Shown here: positions 8,206 to 16,679 of the stretch, in pieces
Layout: each line of letters starts with the position of its first letter
How positions within the stretch are numbered: position 1 is the first letter of the stretch
Notes under the pieces: generated by a model
Database searches by the model: none
The model's input: the letters and a program-made list of their open reading frames with translations, nothing else
Told to the model about the DNA's origin: nothing
Assembly (NCBI RefSeq): GCF_005862235.1
Contig: NZ_VCEK01000002.1
Span: 830,534-894,533, forward strand
Origin: Saccharomonospora piscinae
GTDB lineage: Bacteria > Actinomycetota > Actinomycetes > Mycobacteriales > Pseudonocardiaceae
DNA length: 64,000 nucleotides
Reading direction: 5' to 3'
Translations under genes and position numbers: made by a program

Positions 8206-8364
8206 TAACGCATCGCGACCCTCTTCACGGAAAGGACACGTTGTTGGCGGCACGCCCAGGGATCGAGTGAAGATCAGCTCTCGGTTACGCCACAGTCAGT
8301 AGATCGCTGCCGGTGCCTGCCCAGGCGACCGGCCACCCGAACGGTCGCATGGCAGGCTGGGGGC

Positions 8365-9123
8365 ATGGCCGAACTGGGAACACTGGTGCTGCTGCGGCAC
8401 GGGCAGAGCACGTGGAACGCCGAGAACCTCTTCACGGGCTGGGTCGACGTCCCGCTGTCCGAGCTGGGCGAGCAGGAGGCGCGACGCGGCGGCGAACTCC
8501 TCGTCGACGCGGGCCTGCTCCCCGATGTCGTCCACACCTCGCTGCTGCGCCGCGCGATCTCCACCGCCAACCTCGCGCTGGACGTCGCCGACCGGCACTG
8601 GATCGACGTGCGCCGCGACTGGCGCCTCAACGAGCGCCACTACGGCGCGCTCCAGGGCAAGGACAAGAAGCAGACGCTCGCGGAGTTCGGCGAGGAGCAG
8701 TTCATGCTGTGGCGGCGCTCCTACGACACGCCGCCCCCGCCGATCGAACCGGGCGCCGAGTACGGCCAGGACGCCGACCCGCGCTACGCCGGCCTCAGGG
8801 CCGAACTCCCCGCCACCGAGTGCCTCAAGGACGTCGTGGCCAGGCTGCTGCCGTACTGGGAGTCGAGCATCGTGCCCGACCTGCGGGCGGGACGCACCGT
8901 GCTGGTCGCCGCCCACGGCAACTCGCTGCGCGCGCTCGTGAAGCACCTCGACGGGATCTCGGACGCCGACATCGCGGGGCTCAACATCCCGACCGGCATC
9001 CCGCTGCGCTACGACCTGGCCGACAGCGACGGCGACCTCCGGCCCACCAACCCGGGCGGCACCTACCTGGACCCGGACGAGGCCGCCAAGGCCGCCGCGG
9101 CGGTGGCGAGCCAGGGCCGCTGA
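8365..9123 (+). CDS. gpmA: 2,3-bisphosphoglycerate-dependent phosphoglycerate mutase
   Basis: A 252-residue glycolytic mutase converting 3- and 2-phosphoglycerate. The phosphohistidine motif RHGQS is at 11-15 with His12; [13 protein letters not shown] and the second histidine in [10 protein letters not shown] are present. Length and motifs match cofactor-dependent mutases rather than generic histidine phosphatases. It lies upstream of senX3-regX3 as in mycobacteria (gpm1-senX3-regX3). TGGGGGC precedes the ATG; CAGGCT seven bases upstream is a near-miss for a leaderless -10. Confidence 0.95.
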   Translation: MAELGTLVLLRHGQSTWNAENLFTGWVDVPLSELGEQEARRGGELLVDAGLLPDVVHTSLLRRAISTANLALDVADRHWIDVRRDWRLNERHYGALQGKDKKQTLAEFGEEQFMLWRRSYDTPPPPIEPGAEYGQDADPRYAGLRAELPATECLKDVVARLLPYWESSIVPDLRAGRTVLVAAHGNSLRALVKHLDGISDADIAGLNIPTGIPLRYDLADSDGDLRPTNPGGTYLDPDEAAKAAAAVASQGR

Positions 9124-9185
9124 CGGCGTCGGCGCGGGTGGTGCCGCGGCACCCGCCACGTGAGCACGGGCCGAGCGGCGTTCGT

Positions 9186-9215
9186 CCGCCGGGTGAACGA
9201 GTGGTGACCCGGCGG
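9186..9215 (+). terminator. Hairpin after gpmA
   Basis: CCGCCGGGT (9186-9194) and ACCCGGCGG (9207-9215) form a perfect 9-base stem with a 12-base loop, 63 bases after the gpmA stop. The loop overlaps the candidate RegX3 box, so hairpin and operator functions may be alternatives. Confidence 0.45.
9192..9209 (-). promoter_or_regulatory. Candidate PHO/RegX3 box upstream of senX3
   Basis: On the minus strand the sequence reads GGTCACCACTCGTTCACC: two direct units GGTCACC and GTTCACC spaced by 11 bases start to start, the layout of the actinobacterial PHO box bound by PhoP/RegX3. It lies about 80 bases upstream of the senX3 -10 box, in a place suited to autoregulation. Operator assignment is inference from the motif. 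Confidence 0.45.
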
Positions 9216-9291
9216 CGAACTCGTGCCGGGCAGGTGTCAGGACCGTCACGGGAGGGCTTCCGGGACTAGGACCGGAGGCCACTTTCGTGCC

Positions 9292-9297
9292 TACGAT
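9292..9297 (+). promoter_or_regulatory. -10 box of senX3, leaderless
   Basis: TACGAT, 6 bases before the GTG at 9304; no Shine-Dalgarno sequence in between. Confidence 0.55.
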
Positions 9298-9303
9298 GCT
9301 CCC

Positions 9304-10485
9304 GTGACGGCGCCCGCTACGTTCGCGCTGGCCCTCGCCGCAGCGGCGATCGGCCTGCTGGTCGGTTTGGCTCTCGCCAGGGCCCGCCGTCCCCGGGCCG
9401 CTGGGCAGGGCCCGACGGCGGCCGAGTTGCTCGACCGCATCGTCCGCTCGTCCAACAACGGCGTGCTGGTGCTCAACCGCTTCGGCGACCTCGTGTTGTA
9501 CAACCGCAGGGCCGAGGCACTGGGGCTCGTGCGGCTCAACCAGGCCGACGCCAGGGCACGCAAGGCGGCCGAGCGAGCCGCCGACGGCGACGAGCCCTCG
9601 GAGATCGACCTCTCGCCTCTCGCGGTACGGGGCAGGGGCCCCGCCGCGGTGCTGGGCGAGGTGCGCCCCCTCGGCGACGGCTTCACCGTCATCGAGGCGG
9701 TGGACCACTCCGAGGCCGTGCGGCTGGAGGCGACCCGGCGCGACTTCGTCGCCAACGTCAGCCACGAGCTGAAGACCCCGGTCGGCGCCATCGCTCTGCT
9801 GGCGGAGGCGGTGCTCGACGCGGCCGACGACGCCGACGAGGTACGCCGGTTCGGGGAGAAGATCCTCGGCGAGTCCACCCGGCTCGGCAAGCTCGTGACC
9901 GAGCTGATCGCGTTGTCCCGGCTCCAGGGCGCCGAGAAGCCGCCGGATCTCACCGTGGTGGACGTCGACACGGTCGTCGCCGAGGCACTCGGCCGTACCC
10001 GGCTCGCCGCCGAGGCCGCCGACATCGACATCACCACCGACAGCGCGGTGGATCTGACCGTCGAGGGCGACCGGACGCTGCTGGTCACCGCGCTGTCGAA
10101 CCTGCTGGACAACGCGCTCGCCTACTCCCAGCGGGGCAGCCCCGTGTCGATCAGCCGCAAACTGGTGGACGGGCATGTCGAGGTCGCGGTGACCGATCGG
10201 GGCATCGGCATCGCGGAGGCCGACCAGCAACGGGTGTTCGAGCGCTTCTACCGCGCCGACAAGGCCCGCTCCCGGGCCACGGGCGGTACCGGGCTCGGAC
10301 TGGCCATCGTCAAGCACGTCGCCGCCAACCACGGCGGCGAGGTGCGCCTGTGGAGCAGCCCCGGCGTCGGCTCCACCTTCACGCTGCGGATTCCCGCCCA
10401 CCAGGGCGCGCGGCCGCCCGGCCAGCGTGACGAGCACGTCGTGCCTGCGACCGCGCAGGACAGCACAGGAGGAGGAACGTCGTGA
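9304..10485 (+). CDS. senX3: Sensor histidine kinase SenX3
   Basis: A 393-residue membrane-anchored kinase of the phosphate-responsive SenX3 type. A single N-terminal membrane helix (about 6-26) is followed by a PAS-like domain (45-130), the HisKA box FVANVSHELKTPVG with phospho-acceptor His154, and an HATPase domain with N-box LLDNALAYS, G1 DRGIGIAE and G2 GGTGLGLAI. Mycobacterial SenX3 usually has two membrane passes; only one is evident here. The regX3 start overlaps the stop (GTGA). Partner and order identify the pair. Confidence 0.92.
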   Translation: MTAPATFALALAAAAIGLLVGLALARARRPRAAGQGPTAAELLDRIVRSSNNGVLVLNRFGDLVLYNRRAEALGLVRLNQADARARKAAERAADGDEPSEIDLSPLAVRGRGPAAVLGEVRPLGDGFTVIEAVDHSEAVRLEATRRDFVANVSHELKTPVGAIALLAEAVLDAADDADEVRRFGEKILGESTRLGKLVTELIALSRLQGAEKPPDLTVVDVDTVVAEALGRTRLAAEAADIDITTDSAVDLTVEGDRTLLVTALSNLLDNALAYSQRGSPVSISRKLVDGHVEVAVTDRGIGIAEADQQRVFERFYRADKARSRATGGTGLGLAIVKHVAANHGGEVRLWSSPGVGSTFTLRIPAHQGARPPGQRDEHVVPATAQDSTGGGTS

Positions 10486-11171
10486 CGAGGGTGCTGATCG
10501 TCGAGGACGAGGAGTCGTTCGCCGACCCGCTCGCCTTCCTGCTGCGGAAGGAGGGGTTCTCGGCCGCTGTCGCGACCGACGGCAGGCAGGCCATCGAGGA
10601 GTTCGACCGCAACGGCGCCGACATCGTCCTGCTCGACCTCATGCTGCCGGGTATGAGCGGCACCGACGTGTGCAAGCAGTTGCGGCAGCGCTCCGCCGTG
10701 CCGGTGATCATGGTGACGGCCAGGGACAGCGAGATCGACAAGGTCGTCGGGCTGGAACTCGGGGCCGACGACTACGTGACGAAGCCGTACTCGGCGCGGG
10801 AACTCATCGCGAGGGTGCGCGCCGTGCTGCGGCGCGGGGTGGAGCCCACGGGCGAGGCCCAGCAGGAGCAGCCCGTGCTCAGCGGCGGCCCGGTGCGGAT
10901 GGACGTCGAGCGGCACGTCGTCACGGTGGGTGGCGAGGACGTGTCGCTACCGCTCAAGGAGTTCGACCTTCTGGAGTACCTGCTTCGTAACGTCGGCCGA
11001 GTGCTCACGCGCAACCAGCTCATCGACCGGGTGTGGGGTGCGGACTACGTGGGCGACACCAAGACGCTCGACGTGCACGTCAAGCGGTTGCGGTCCAAGA
11101 TCGAGCCCGATCCGGGCGCGCCACGGCACCTCGTCACCGTCCGTGGGCTGGGTTATAAGTTCGAGGGATGA
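10482..11171 (+). CDS. regX3: Response regulator RegX3
   Basis: A 229-residue OmpR/PhoB-type regulator. The receiver domain has an acidic pocket VEDEE (7-11), phospho-acceptor Asp52 in LLDLMLPG and the conserved Lys in VTKPYSARE. The C-terminal winged helix carries FDLLEYLLRNVGRVLTRNQLIDRVWG and DVHVKRLRSKIEPDPGAP. It is coupled to senX3 and would control phosphate-starvation genes. A PHO-box-like pair of repeats lies upstream of senX3. A strong hairpin follows directly after the stop. Confidence 0.93.
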   Translation: MTRVLIVEDEESFADPLAFLLRKEGFSAAVATDGRQAIEEFDRNGADIVLLDLMLPGMSGTDVCKQLRQRSAVPVIMVTARDSEIDKVVGLELGADDYVTKPYSARELIARVRAVLRRGVEPTGEAQQEQPVLSGGPVRMDVERHVVTVGGEDVSLPLKEFDLLEYLLRNVGRVLTRNQLIDRVWGADYVGDTKTLDVHVKRLRSKIEPDPGAPRHLVTVRGLGYKFEG

Positions 11172-11201
11172 CGGTCGTCGCTCGGCGCAGAACGACGACC
11201 G
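11172..11201 (+). terminator. Hairpin terminator after regX3
   Basis: CGGTCGTCG (11172-11180) and CGACGACCG (11193-11201) form a perfect 9-base stem with a 12-base loop starting immediately after the regX3 TGA. Confidence 0.6.
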
Positions 11202-11249
11202 CCGAGCGGTTCCCGTCTCATGTCACAGCGGGATCACGCACCAGGGCGG

Positions 11250-11255
11250 TACCGT
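11250..11255 (+). promoter_or_regulatory. -10 box of ppx, leaderless
   Basis: TACCGT, 8 bases before the GTG at 11264. The same hexamer and spacing occur before murB. No Shine-Dalgarno sequence. Confidence 0.5.
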
Positions 11256-11263
11256 AGGATTTT

Positions 11264-12235
11264 GTGCGCCTAGGGGTACTCGACGTCGGCTCCAACACCG
11301 TTCACCTGCTCGTGGTGGACGCCCATCGTGGTGCGCACCCGACGCCCATGCATTCCGAGAAGACGGTCATGCGGCTCGTCGAGCGGATCGACGCCGGTGA
11401 CGAGCTGGACAAGAAGGCGGCCGACGAACTGGTCCTCGCGGTCGCCGAGGCCCGCGACGCTGCCCGGCGGCTCGGGTGCGAGGAGATCATGGCCTTCGCG
11501 ACCTCGGCGATCCGGGATGCCGTCAACGCGGGCGAAGTCCTGGCCAGGGTGGCGGAGGAAACGGGGATCGAGCTGCGCGTGCTCACCGGCGAGCAGGAGG
11601 CCCGCCTCACGTTCCTCGCCGTGCGGCGCTGGTTCGGGTGGTCGGCGGGCAGGCTGCTGGTGCTGGACATCGGCGGCGGCTCGCTGGAGGTCGCGATGGG
11701 TGTCGACGAGGAACCCGACCTGGCCGAGTCGCTGCCGCTCGGAGCGGGGCGGCTGACCCGCACCCGCTTCGACCACGATCCACCGACGCGCTTGGAGGTG
11801 GTGTCGACCACGGTCTGGCTGGGCGATCAGCTGGGCGAGCTGGCCGACCACGTGGCGGCGCTGGGGACGCCGGACCGGGTGGTGGCGACGTCGAAGACGT
11901 TCCGGTCGCTGGCCCGGTTGACTGGAGCGGCACCGTCGTCGGCGGGTCCGAGGGTGAGCCGGGTGCTCACCCACGCGGGGCTGCGGCAACTGATCTCGTT
12001 CATCTCGCGGATGTCGTCCGATGACCTGGCGCAACTGGAGGGCGTGAGCACCAGCAGAGCCCACCAGCTCGTCGCGGGAGCCCTTGTGGCGGAGAGCACG
12101 ATGCGGGCCCTGTCGCTCGAATCCCTGGAAATCTGCCCCTGGGCGCTTCGGGAGGGTGTCATTCTGCAACGGTTGGACCACTCCGACGGCACGGACCAGA
12201 CCGCACTGTTGACCGGCCGGAGGCGCGACGGATGA
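11264..12235 (+). CDS. ppx: Ppx/GppA-type exopolyphosphatase
   Basis: A 323-residue protein of the ASKHA-fold Ppx/GppA family, hydrolysing polyphosphate or pppGpp. The phosphate-1 motif VLDVGSNTVHLLVVD is at the N-terminus, the phosphate-2 motif LVLDIGGGSLEVAMG near residue 135, and EEIMAFATSAIRDA between them. It is the short one-domain form found next to senX3-regX3 in mycobacteria (ppx1, Rv0496). Placement after a phosphate-responsive two-component system fits a role in phosphate storage or the stringent response. Confidence 0.9.
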   Translation: MRLGVLDVGSNTVHLLVVDAHRGAHPTPMHSEKTVMRLVERIDAGDELDKKAADELVLAVAEARDAARRLGCEEIMAFATSAIRDAVNAGEVLARVAEETGIELRVLTGEQEARLTFLAVRRWFGWSAGRLLVLDIGGGSLEVAMGVDEEPDLAESLPLGAGRLTRTRFDHDPPTRLEVVSTTVWLGDQLGELADHVAALGTPDRVVATSKTFRSLARLTGAAPSSAGPRVSRVLTHAGLRQLISFISRMSSDDLAQLEGVSTSRAHQLVAGALVAESTMRALSLESLEICPWALREGVILQRLDHSDGTDQTALLTGRRRDG

Positions 12236-12287
12236 TGCCAGGGTTCAGACTGGACGGAACGAGCGGGCGACGGGCACGGTGGAAGGG

Positions 12288-14039
12288 ATGACTCGAGACA
12301 GCGACGGCGAGCGGCCACAGAAGACGGTGGCCGAGCTTCTCGCCGAACACGGCGGACAGGTCGGTGGCGCGCCGCGCCGTCGGCGTCGTCGCGCTGCCGA
12401 GGACGACGACGCGGGCGACGGTCGGCAACCCGGCATCACCGACACGGCGCCACAGGCGATCATCGAGCGCATTCGTGCCGAGGGGCCGCCACCCGGGCAG
12501 GCGCCACAGCCGGGGCAGGCCGCGCCGGGACAGGCGCCGCCCAACGGGGCCAACGGAGCTGGCGGAGCCGTGAACGGACGCGCGGGCGAGGGCGAGCAGC
12601 CCCGGCGCGGTGGGCGGCCGGGCAGGCCACCCTCCGGGGCGGGACAGCCTCCGCCGCGACCGCCGCAGAACTCCGGCCCCTATCCCGCGCCGGAGGAGCC
12701 GGGCCGTAACCCCCTGCCGCCGCGTGGCGCGAACGCCGGGCCCGCGCCCACCCAGTCGAACCTGCCGCCGAGCAGTTCCCACAGCACCGGGTACGGCAAG
12801 CCAGCCAACGGCTTCCGGCCACCGCGGGCGAAACCGCAGTCCACCGGGGGCAACCCGGTTCCACCGCCGCCCAACGGCGCGGGACCGCAGGCACCGCAGG
12901 GCCCGGCGCCGCAGGCCGGGCCGCCGAAGCAGCAGTCGTCCGGAGCGTTGCCCACCCCACCCGGGCCGCCGCCGGGCGGCGGCCGGGACGCGGCGAACCG
13001 GATGAACGCCACCCGGCGAGTGGCCGCACCGGGCCCGCCGCCACCCGCCGCACCGCAGTCGCAGCAGCCACCGAACGACGGCGCGCAGGAGGGCTCGCTG
13101 TCGGCGCGCCTCGACGGCCTCGACCGCGCGAAAGACACGGACGACGTCGACGCGCCGCAGGCGCAGCCACCCGCCGGGCCGCCGCAGCGCTCCGGCCGGT
13201 TCCCGATGCCGCCGCGCAGGCGCAGGCCGCCCAGGGGCGCGCCCGCGCCTCCCGCCGAACCGAGCACGCAGCAGTTGCCCGCCGTGTCGGACGGTGATCC
13301 CGAGCAGACCGCGCTGGCCGAGCCGGTCCGGCCGGACGAGCCTCCTGCCGGCCTGGCCGGTGCTCCGGGCCAGGCCGACGAGCCCACCAGGGTCGGAGTC
13401 GCGCCCGTGCCCGGCGGCCCTGCCGAGGGCGGAGACGGACCGGCCACCGGTTACTACGTGCCCGACTTCGGCGACGAGCCGGACGGTCCGCGCGAGCGCG
13501 GTGACTTCGACGACTTCGACGGCTTCGACGACGCGCCGACCCGGGTCGGCATCCTCGGCGACGATCCGCTCGCCGCCAGCGACTACGCCGACTACGACGG
13601 CGACGACGGCGACTACGGCGACTATGACCGGTACGACGACTACGACGACTACGACGGAGACCCCGACGACCCCGAAGACCGCCATGACGCGGACGGTGCC
13701 CGGTCGGTGCGGACCCGGACGGCCGAGGACGACGACGGTGCGGGCCGTGCCGACGAAGCCGAGGACGCCGACGGTTCACCGGCCAAACAGTGGTTGGTGC
13801 TGGCAGGCCAGCTCGCGCTCGGTGTGGCCGGCGGCGCGGGCGTGTGGCTCGGCTTCAACTGGTTGTGGGGTCAGCTGCCCGCCGCCGCGCTGATCGCGGC
13901 ACTGGTGGTCACGGTCGGCCTCGTGTGGGTGGTGCGCAAGGTCCGGCGGGCCGAGGACACCCAGACCACGGTGCTCGCGCTGCTGGTGGGGCTGGTCGTC
14001 ACGGTCTCGCCCGCGGCGTTGTTGCTGGTCTCCCGTTAG
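12288..14039 (+). CDS. Pro/Gln- and Asp/Tyr-rich membrane protein (Rv0497-like)
   Basis: A protein of 583 residues with three regions. A short conserved head, TVAELLAEHGG, with a basic patch RRRRRR is followed by about 330 residues of low-complexity Pro/Gly/Gln/Ala sequence. Then comes a strongly acidic stretch full of Asp and Tyr (DYADYDGDDGDYGDYDRYDD). The C-terminal 85 residues form about three hydrophobic helices. The position after ppx matches the membrane protein Rv0497. I use the ATG at 12288; a GTG at 12279 is equally possible because GGAAGGG abuts the ATG too closely to act as its binding site. Function unknown. Confidence 0.75.
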   Translation: MTRDSDGERPQKTVAELLAEHGGQVGGAPRRRRRRAAEDDDAGDGRQPGITDTAPQAIIERIRAEGPPPGQAPQPGQAAPGQAPPNGANGAGGAVNGRAGEGEQPRRGGRPGRPPSGAGQPPPRPPQNSGPYPAPEEPGRNPLPPRGANAGPAPTQSNLPPSSSHSTGYGKPANGFRPPRAKPQSTGGNPVPPPPNGAGPQAPQGPAPQAGPPKQQSSGALPTPPGPPPGGGRDAANRMNATRRVAAPGPPPPAAPQSQQPPNDGAQEGSLSARLDGLDRAKDTDDVDAPQAQPPAGPPQRSGRFPMPPRRRRPPRGAPAPPAEPSTQQLPAVSDGDPEQTALAEPVRPDEPPAGLAGAPGQADEPTRVGVAPVPGGPAEGGDGPATGYYVPDFGDEPDGPRERGDFDDFDGFDDAPTRVGILGDDPLAASDYADYDGDDGDYGDYDRYDDYDDYDGDPDDPEDRHDADGARSVRTRTAEDDDGAGRADEAEDADGSPAKQWLVLAGQLALGVAGGAGVWLGFNWLWGQLPAAALIAALVVTVGLVWVVRKVRRAEDTQTTVLALLVGLVVTVSPAALLLVSR

Positions 14040-14040
14040 C

Positions 14041-14841
14041 GTGGCCGCCCCGGCGATCCCGGTGACACTGTCCACGGCGTCGGTGTGGCCGTTGCGTGCG
14101 CAGAACGCCTTCGAGCTGGCCTCCGACCTCGGGTACGATGGTGTCGAGGTGATGGTGTGGGCCGACCCGGACAGCCAGGACGTCAAGGCGCTCCGGCGGC
14201 ACAGCAAGGCCACCGGCGTCCCGGTGCTGTCGCTGCACTCGCCGTCGCTGCTCATCACCCAGCGCGTGTGGTCGCCCGATCCCGTGGAACGACTGCGGCG
14301 GTCGGTGGACGCGGCGCACGAGCTGGGGGCGAACACCGTGGTCGTCCACCCGCCCTTCCGCTGGCAGCGCCGCTACGGCGACGCGTTCGCCGATCTGGTG
14401 GCCGAGCTGGAGCGCGACAGCGGGGTCGCTGTCGCGGTCGAGAACATGTTCAAGGTGCGTCCGCCCGGCGGCGGGCGCAACGCCCGCGTGTCGGCGTTCC
14501 GGCCGTCGATCGATCCGACCGACGTGGGGTACGCGCACTACACCCTCGACCTGTCCCACACGTCCGCCGCCGGAATGGACTCGCTGGCGCTGGCCGAGCG
14601 CATGGGGCCGGGGCTGGCGCACGTGCATCTGGCGGACGGCACGGGGGCGCCCAAGGACGAGCACCTGGTGCCGGGCCGCGGCAGCCAACCGTGCGGTGAG
14701 CTGCTGGAATGGCTGGTGGAGCGGGACTACGACGGCGCCGTGGTGCTGGAGGTCAACACGCGGGCCGCGCGCTACCCGGCTCGCCGGGTCGCCGATCTCG
14801 CGGAGGCGTTGCTGTTCACCCGTCTGCATCTCGGACAGTGA
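14041..14841 (+). CDS. Sugar phosphate isomerase/epimerase-like TIM-barrel protein
   Basis: A 266-residue protein of the xylose-isomerase-like/AP-endonuclease 2 TIM-barrel superfamily (Rv0498-like). Visible metal-site style motifs include DGVEVMVW, VVVHPPFRW, VAVENMFK, YTLDLSHTSAAG and HVHLADG, with a closing VVLEVN. The GTG follows the previous stop by one base, so the gene belongs to that operon. Substrate unknown. Confidence 0.82.
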   Translation: MAAPAIPVTLSTASVWPLRAQNAFELASDLGYDGVEVMVWADPDSQDVKALRRHSKATGVPVLSLHSPSLLITQRVWSPDPVERLRRSVDAAHELGANTVVVHPPFRWQRRYGDAFADLVAELERDSGVAVAVENMFKVRPPGGGRNARVSAFRPSIDPTDVGYAHYTLDLSHTSAAGMDSLALAERMGPGLAHVHLADGTGAPKDEHLVPGRGSQPCGELLEWLVERDYDGAVVLEVNTRAARYPARRVADLAEALLFTRLHLGQ

Positions 14842-14874
14842 CCGGGTCGTCATCGTCCACCGCCGTTCGCCCCG

Positions 14875-14880
14875 TAGAGT
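14875..14880 (+). promoter_or_regulatory. -10 box of the proline dehydrogenase gene, leaderless
   Basis: TAGAGT, 7 bases before the GTG at 14888; no ribosome binding site. Confidence 0.55.
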
Positions 14881-14887
14881 TTGCGTC

Positions 14888-15814
14888 GTGGAGCCGCTGC
14901 GTACGTTGATCCTCGCCGCCGCCGACAACGACGTGATCCGGCGGGTGGTCGCCACCGCACCGGGGAGCCGTCAGATCGTCGCCCGGTTCGTCGCGGGCGA
15001 GACCGTGGCGGACGCGCTGGACGCCGTGCGGGGGCTCGCCGCCGACGGCAGAACGGCGACGCTCGACTACCTGGGGGAGTACACGAGCGACCCCGAACTG
15101 GCGGAGAAGACGGTCCGCACCTACGTGCATCTGTTGGAGGAACTCGGTGCGCACGGGCTCGCGCGGCACGCCGAGGTGAGCGTCAAGCTCTCGGCGCTGG
15201 CGGTCGGGGGCGACGAGGTCCTCGCCGGTCGCGCGCTCAGCCGGATCTGCGAGGCCGCCGAGGCGTGCGGCACCACGGTCACCGTCGACATGGAGGACCA
15301 CACCGCCACCGACGCCACTCTGCGCGTGGTGGAGCGGGCGCGCCAGCGGTGGCCGTGGGTCGGCGCCGTGGTGCAGTCGTACCTGCACCGCACCGAGTCG
15401 GACCTTGCGTCGTTGGCACACAAGGGGTCGCGGGTGCGGCTGTGCAAGGGTGCCTACGCCGAGCCCGGTGACGTCGCGTTCACGGACACCCACGCGGTCG
15501 ACGTGAGCTACGTGCGCTGTGCGAACGCGCTGCTGGACGGCGGCGCGTACGCGATGTTCGCCACCCACGACCCCCGGCTGGTGAGCGTGCTGCGCCAGCG
15601 GGCCCGCTGGTACGGCAGGGAACGCGGCAGCTACGAGTACCAGATGCTGTACGGGATCCGGCCGGACGAACAGCGCCGGCTGGCCACGGAAGGGGAGACC
15701 GTGCGCGTGTACGTACCGTTCGGGGAGCAGTGGTACGGCTACCTCATGCGGAGGCTCGCCGAGCGACCCGCGAACCTGGCCCTGTTCCTGCGAGCCCTGG
15801 CCAGTCGTTCGTGA
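14888..15814 (+). CDS. Proline dehydrogenase (monofunctional)
   Basis: A 308-residue FAD enzyme oxidising proline to pyrroline-5-carboxylate. Visible are VSVKLSALA, TVDMEDHTATDATL, VVQSYLHRTESDL, RVRLCKGAYAEP, MFATHDPRLV and the substrate-binding C-terminal YEYQMLYGIRPDEQRRL and RVYVPFGEQWYGYLMRRLAERP. The domain is the stand-alone form with no P5C dehydrogenase fusion. The GTG at 14888 gives the expected N-terminus. The biosynthetic proC lies one gene further on, so proline breakdown and synthesis enzymes are neighbours with separate leaderless promoters. Confidence 0.92.
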   Translation: MEPLRTLILAAADNDVIRRVVATAPGSRQIVARFVAGETVADALDAVRGLAADGRTATLDYLGEYTSDPELAEKTVRTYVHLLEELGAHGLARHAEVSVKLSALAVGGDEVLAGRALSRICEAAEACGTTVTVDMEDHTATDATLRVVERARQRWPWVGAVVQSYLHRTESDLASLAHKGSRVRLCKGAYAEPGDVAFTDTHAVDVSYVRCANALLDGGAYAMFATHDPRLVSVLRQRARWYGRERGSYEYQMLYGIRPDEQRRLATEGETVRVYVPFGEQWYGYLMRRLAERPANLALFLRALASRS

Positions 15815-16635
15815 GTACGGTCGACTCGGAGCCGGTGCCGTTCTCCACGGCCTGTGACGTCCGCTCGCTCGGCGACGGCACCTTCACCGCGGATCTGCGG
15901 CAGGAATGGGCGATCGGCAAGCATCCCCACGGCGGGTTCCTGCTGGCCCTGCTGGCGAAGGCCGCGATCCGTACCCTGTTCGAGGCGGGCGAGCCTCCCG
16001 CGGAACCGCTGGTGGTGAACGCCGAGTTCCTGCACGCCCCCGCGCTGGGGCCGGTACTGGTGCGCACCGACGTCCGCAAGATCGGCAGGCGGACCACGGT
16101 GGTGGCCGTGGTGCTGGAACAACGTGGCCGCAGTTGCGTGGAGGCCAGGGTCACGGCGGGCAGGCTGCCGCTGCGCCCGCCGGTGTGGAGCGACGCGCCC
16201 GCGTTGCCCGCCGAACCGCCCGCGAGTGCGTTGCCGCTGAGCGGGCGCACCGCCGAGGGACTGTTCCACCTCGCCAAGGGTTGTGACGTCCGCGTGGACG
16301 CGGCCACCGCGGGCTACCTCACCGGGCGCCGCGACGACCCGCCGCGCCTGCGGTTGTGGGTGCGGCCGAGGCGGGGCGAGCCCGACCCCTACTTCGCGTT
16401 GCTCGCGGGCGACATCAACCCGCCCGTCGTCTTCAACCTCGGTCGCACCGGCTGGGCCCCGACCGCCGCGCTCACCGCACTGGTACGGACCAGGCCGCAC
16501 ACCGGGTGGCTGCGGGTGGCCGTGGAGTGCCGTGCCGTGCAGGAGGGCTGGTTCGACTCCGACGCCGTCGTGGTCGACAGCCAGGGCCGCATCGTGTGCC
16601 AGGCGCGGCAGTTGGCGCTGTCCCCGCTGCCCTGA
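15811..16635 (+). CDS. Thioesterase family protein (acyl-CoA thioesterase-like)
   Basis: A 274-residue double-hotdog protein. The first half carries ADLRQEWAIGKHPHGGFLLALLAKAA, the helix-and-GG pattern of TesB-like thioesterases. The second half contains GDINPPVVFNLGRTGWAPTAALTALVRTRP and a closing VDSQGRIVCQARQLAL. The start GTG overlaps the proline dehydrogenase stop (GTGA), so it is cotranslated with that gene. The same order occurs around Rv0499. Acyl substrate unknown. Confidence 0.82.
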   Translation: MSTVDSEPVPFSTACDVRSLGDGTFTADLRQEWAIGKHPHGGFLLALLAKAAIRTLFEAGEPPAEPLVVNAEFLHAPALGPVLVRTDVRKIGRRTTVVAVVLEQRGRSCVEARVTAGRLPLRPPVWSDAPALPAEPPASALPLSGRTAEGLFHLAKGCDVRVDAATAGYLTGRRDDPPRLRLWVRPRRGEPDPYFALLAGDINPPVVFNLGRTGWAPTAALTALVRTRPHTGWLRVAVECRAVQEGWFDSDAVVVDSQGRIVCQARQLALSPLP

Positions 16636-16666
16636 CCCGCCACCGGGCGGCACCGGGTGCCCGGCC

Positions 16667-16672
16667 TAGTGT
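16667..16672 (+). promoter_or_regulatory. -10 box of proC, leaderless
   Basis: TAGTGT, 7 bases before the ATG at 16680. A small CCGGGC/GCCCGG stem precedes it. Confidence 0.55.
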
Positions 16673-16679
16673 TGCGGGC

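Larger units (their letters stand above)
7935..8364. other. 430-base gene-poor intergenic region
   Basis: It begins with a strong hairpin (7943-7990) that closes the mshA transcript. The rest is less GC-rich than its surroundings between about 8130 and 8290. It contains a -10-like TATCGT at 8200-8205, then GGAAAGGA (8229-8236) placed before a tiny TTG-started ORF of 8-9 codons ending at 8270. No protein-coding gene of normal size fits. Confidence 0.6.
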
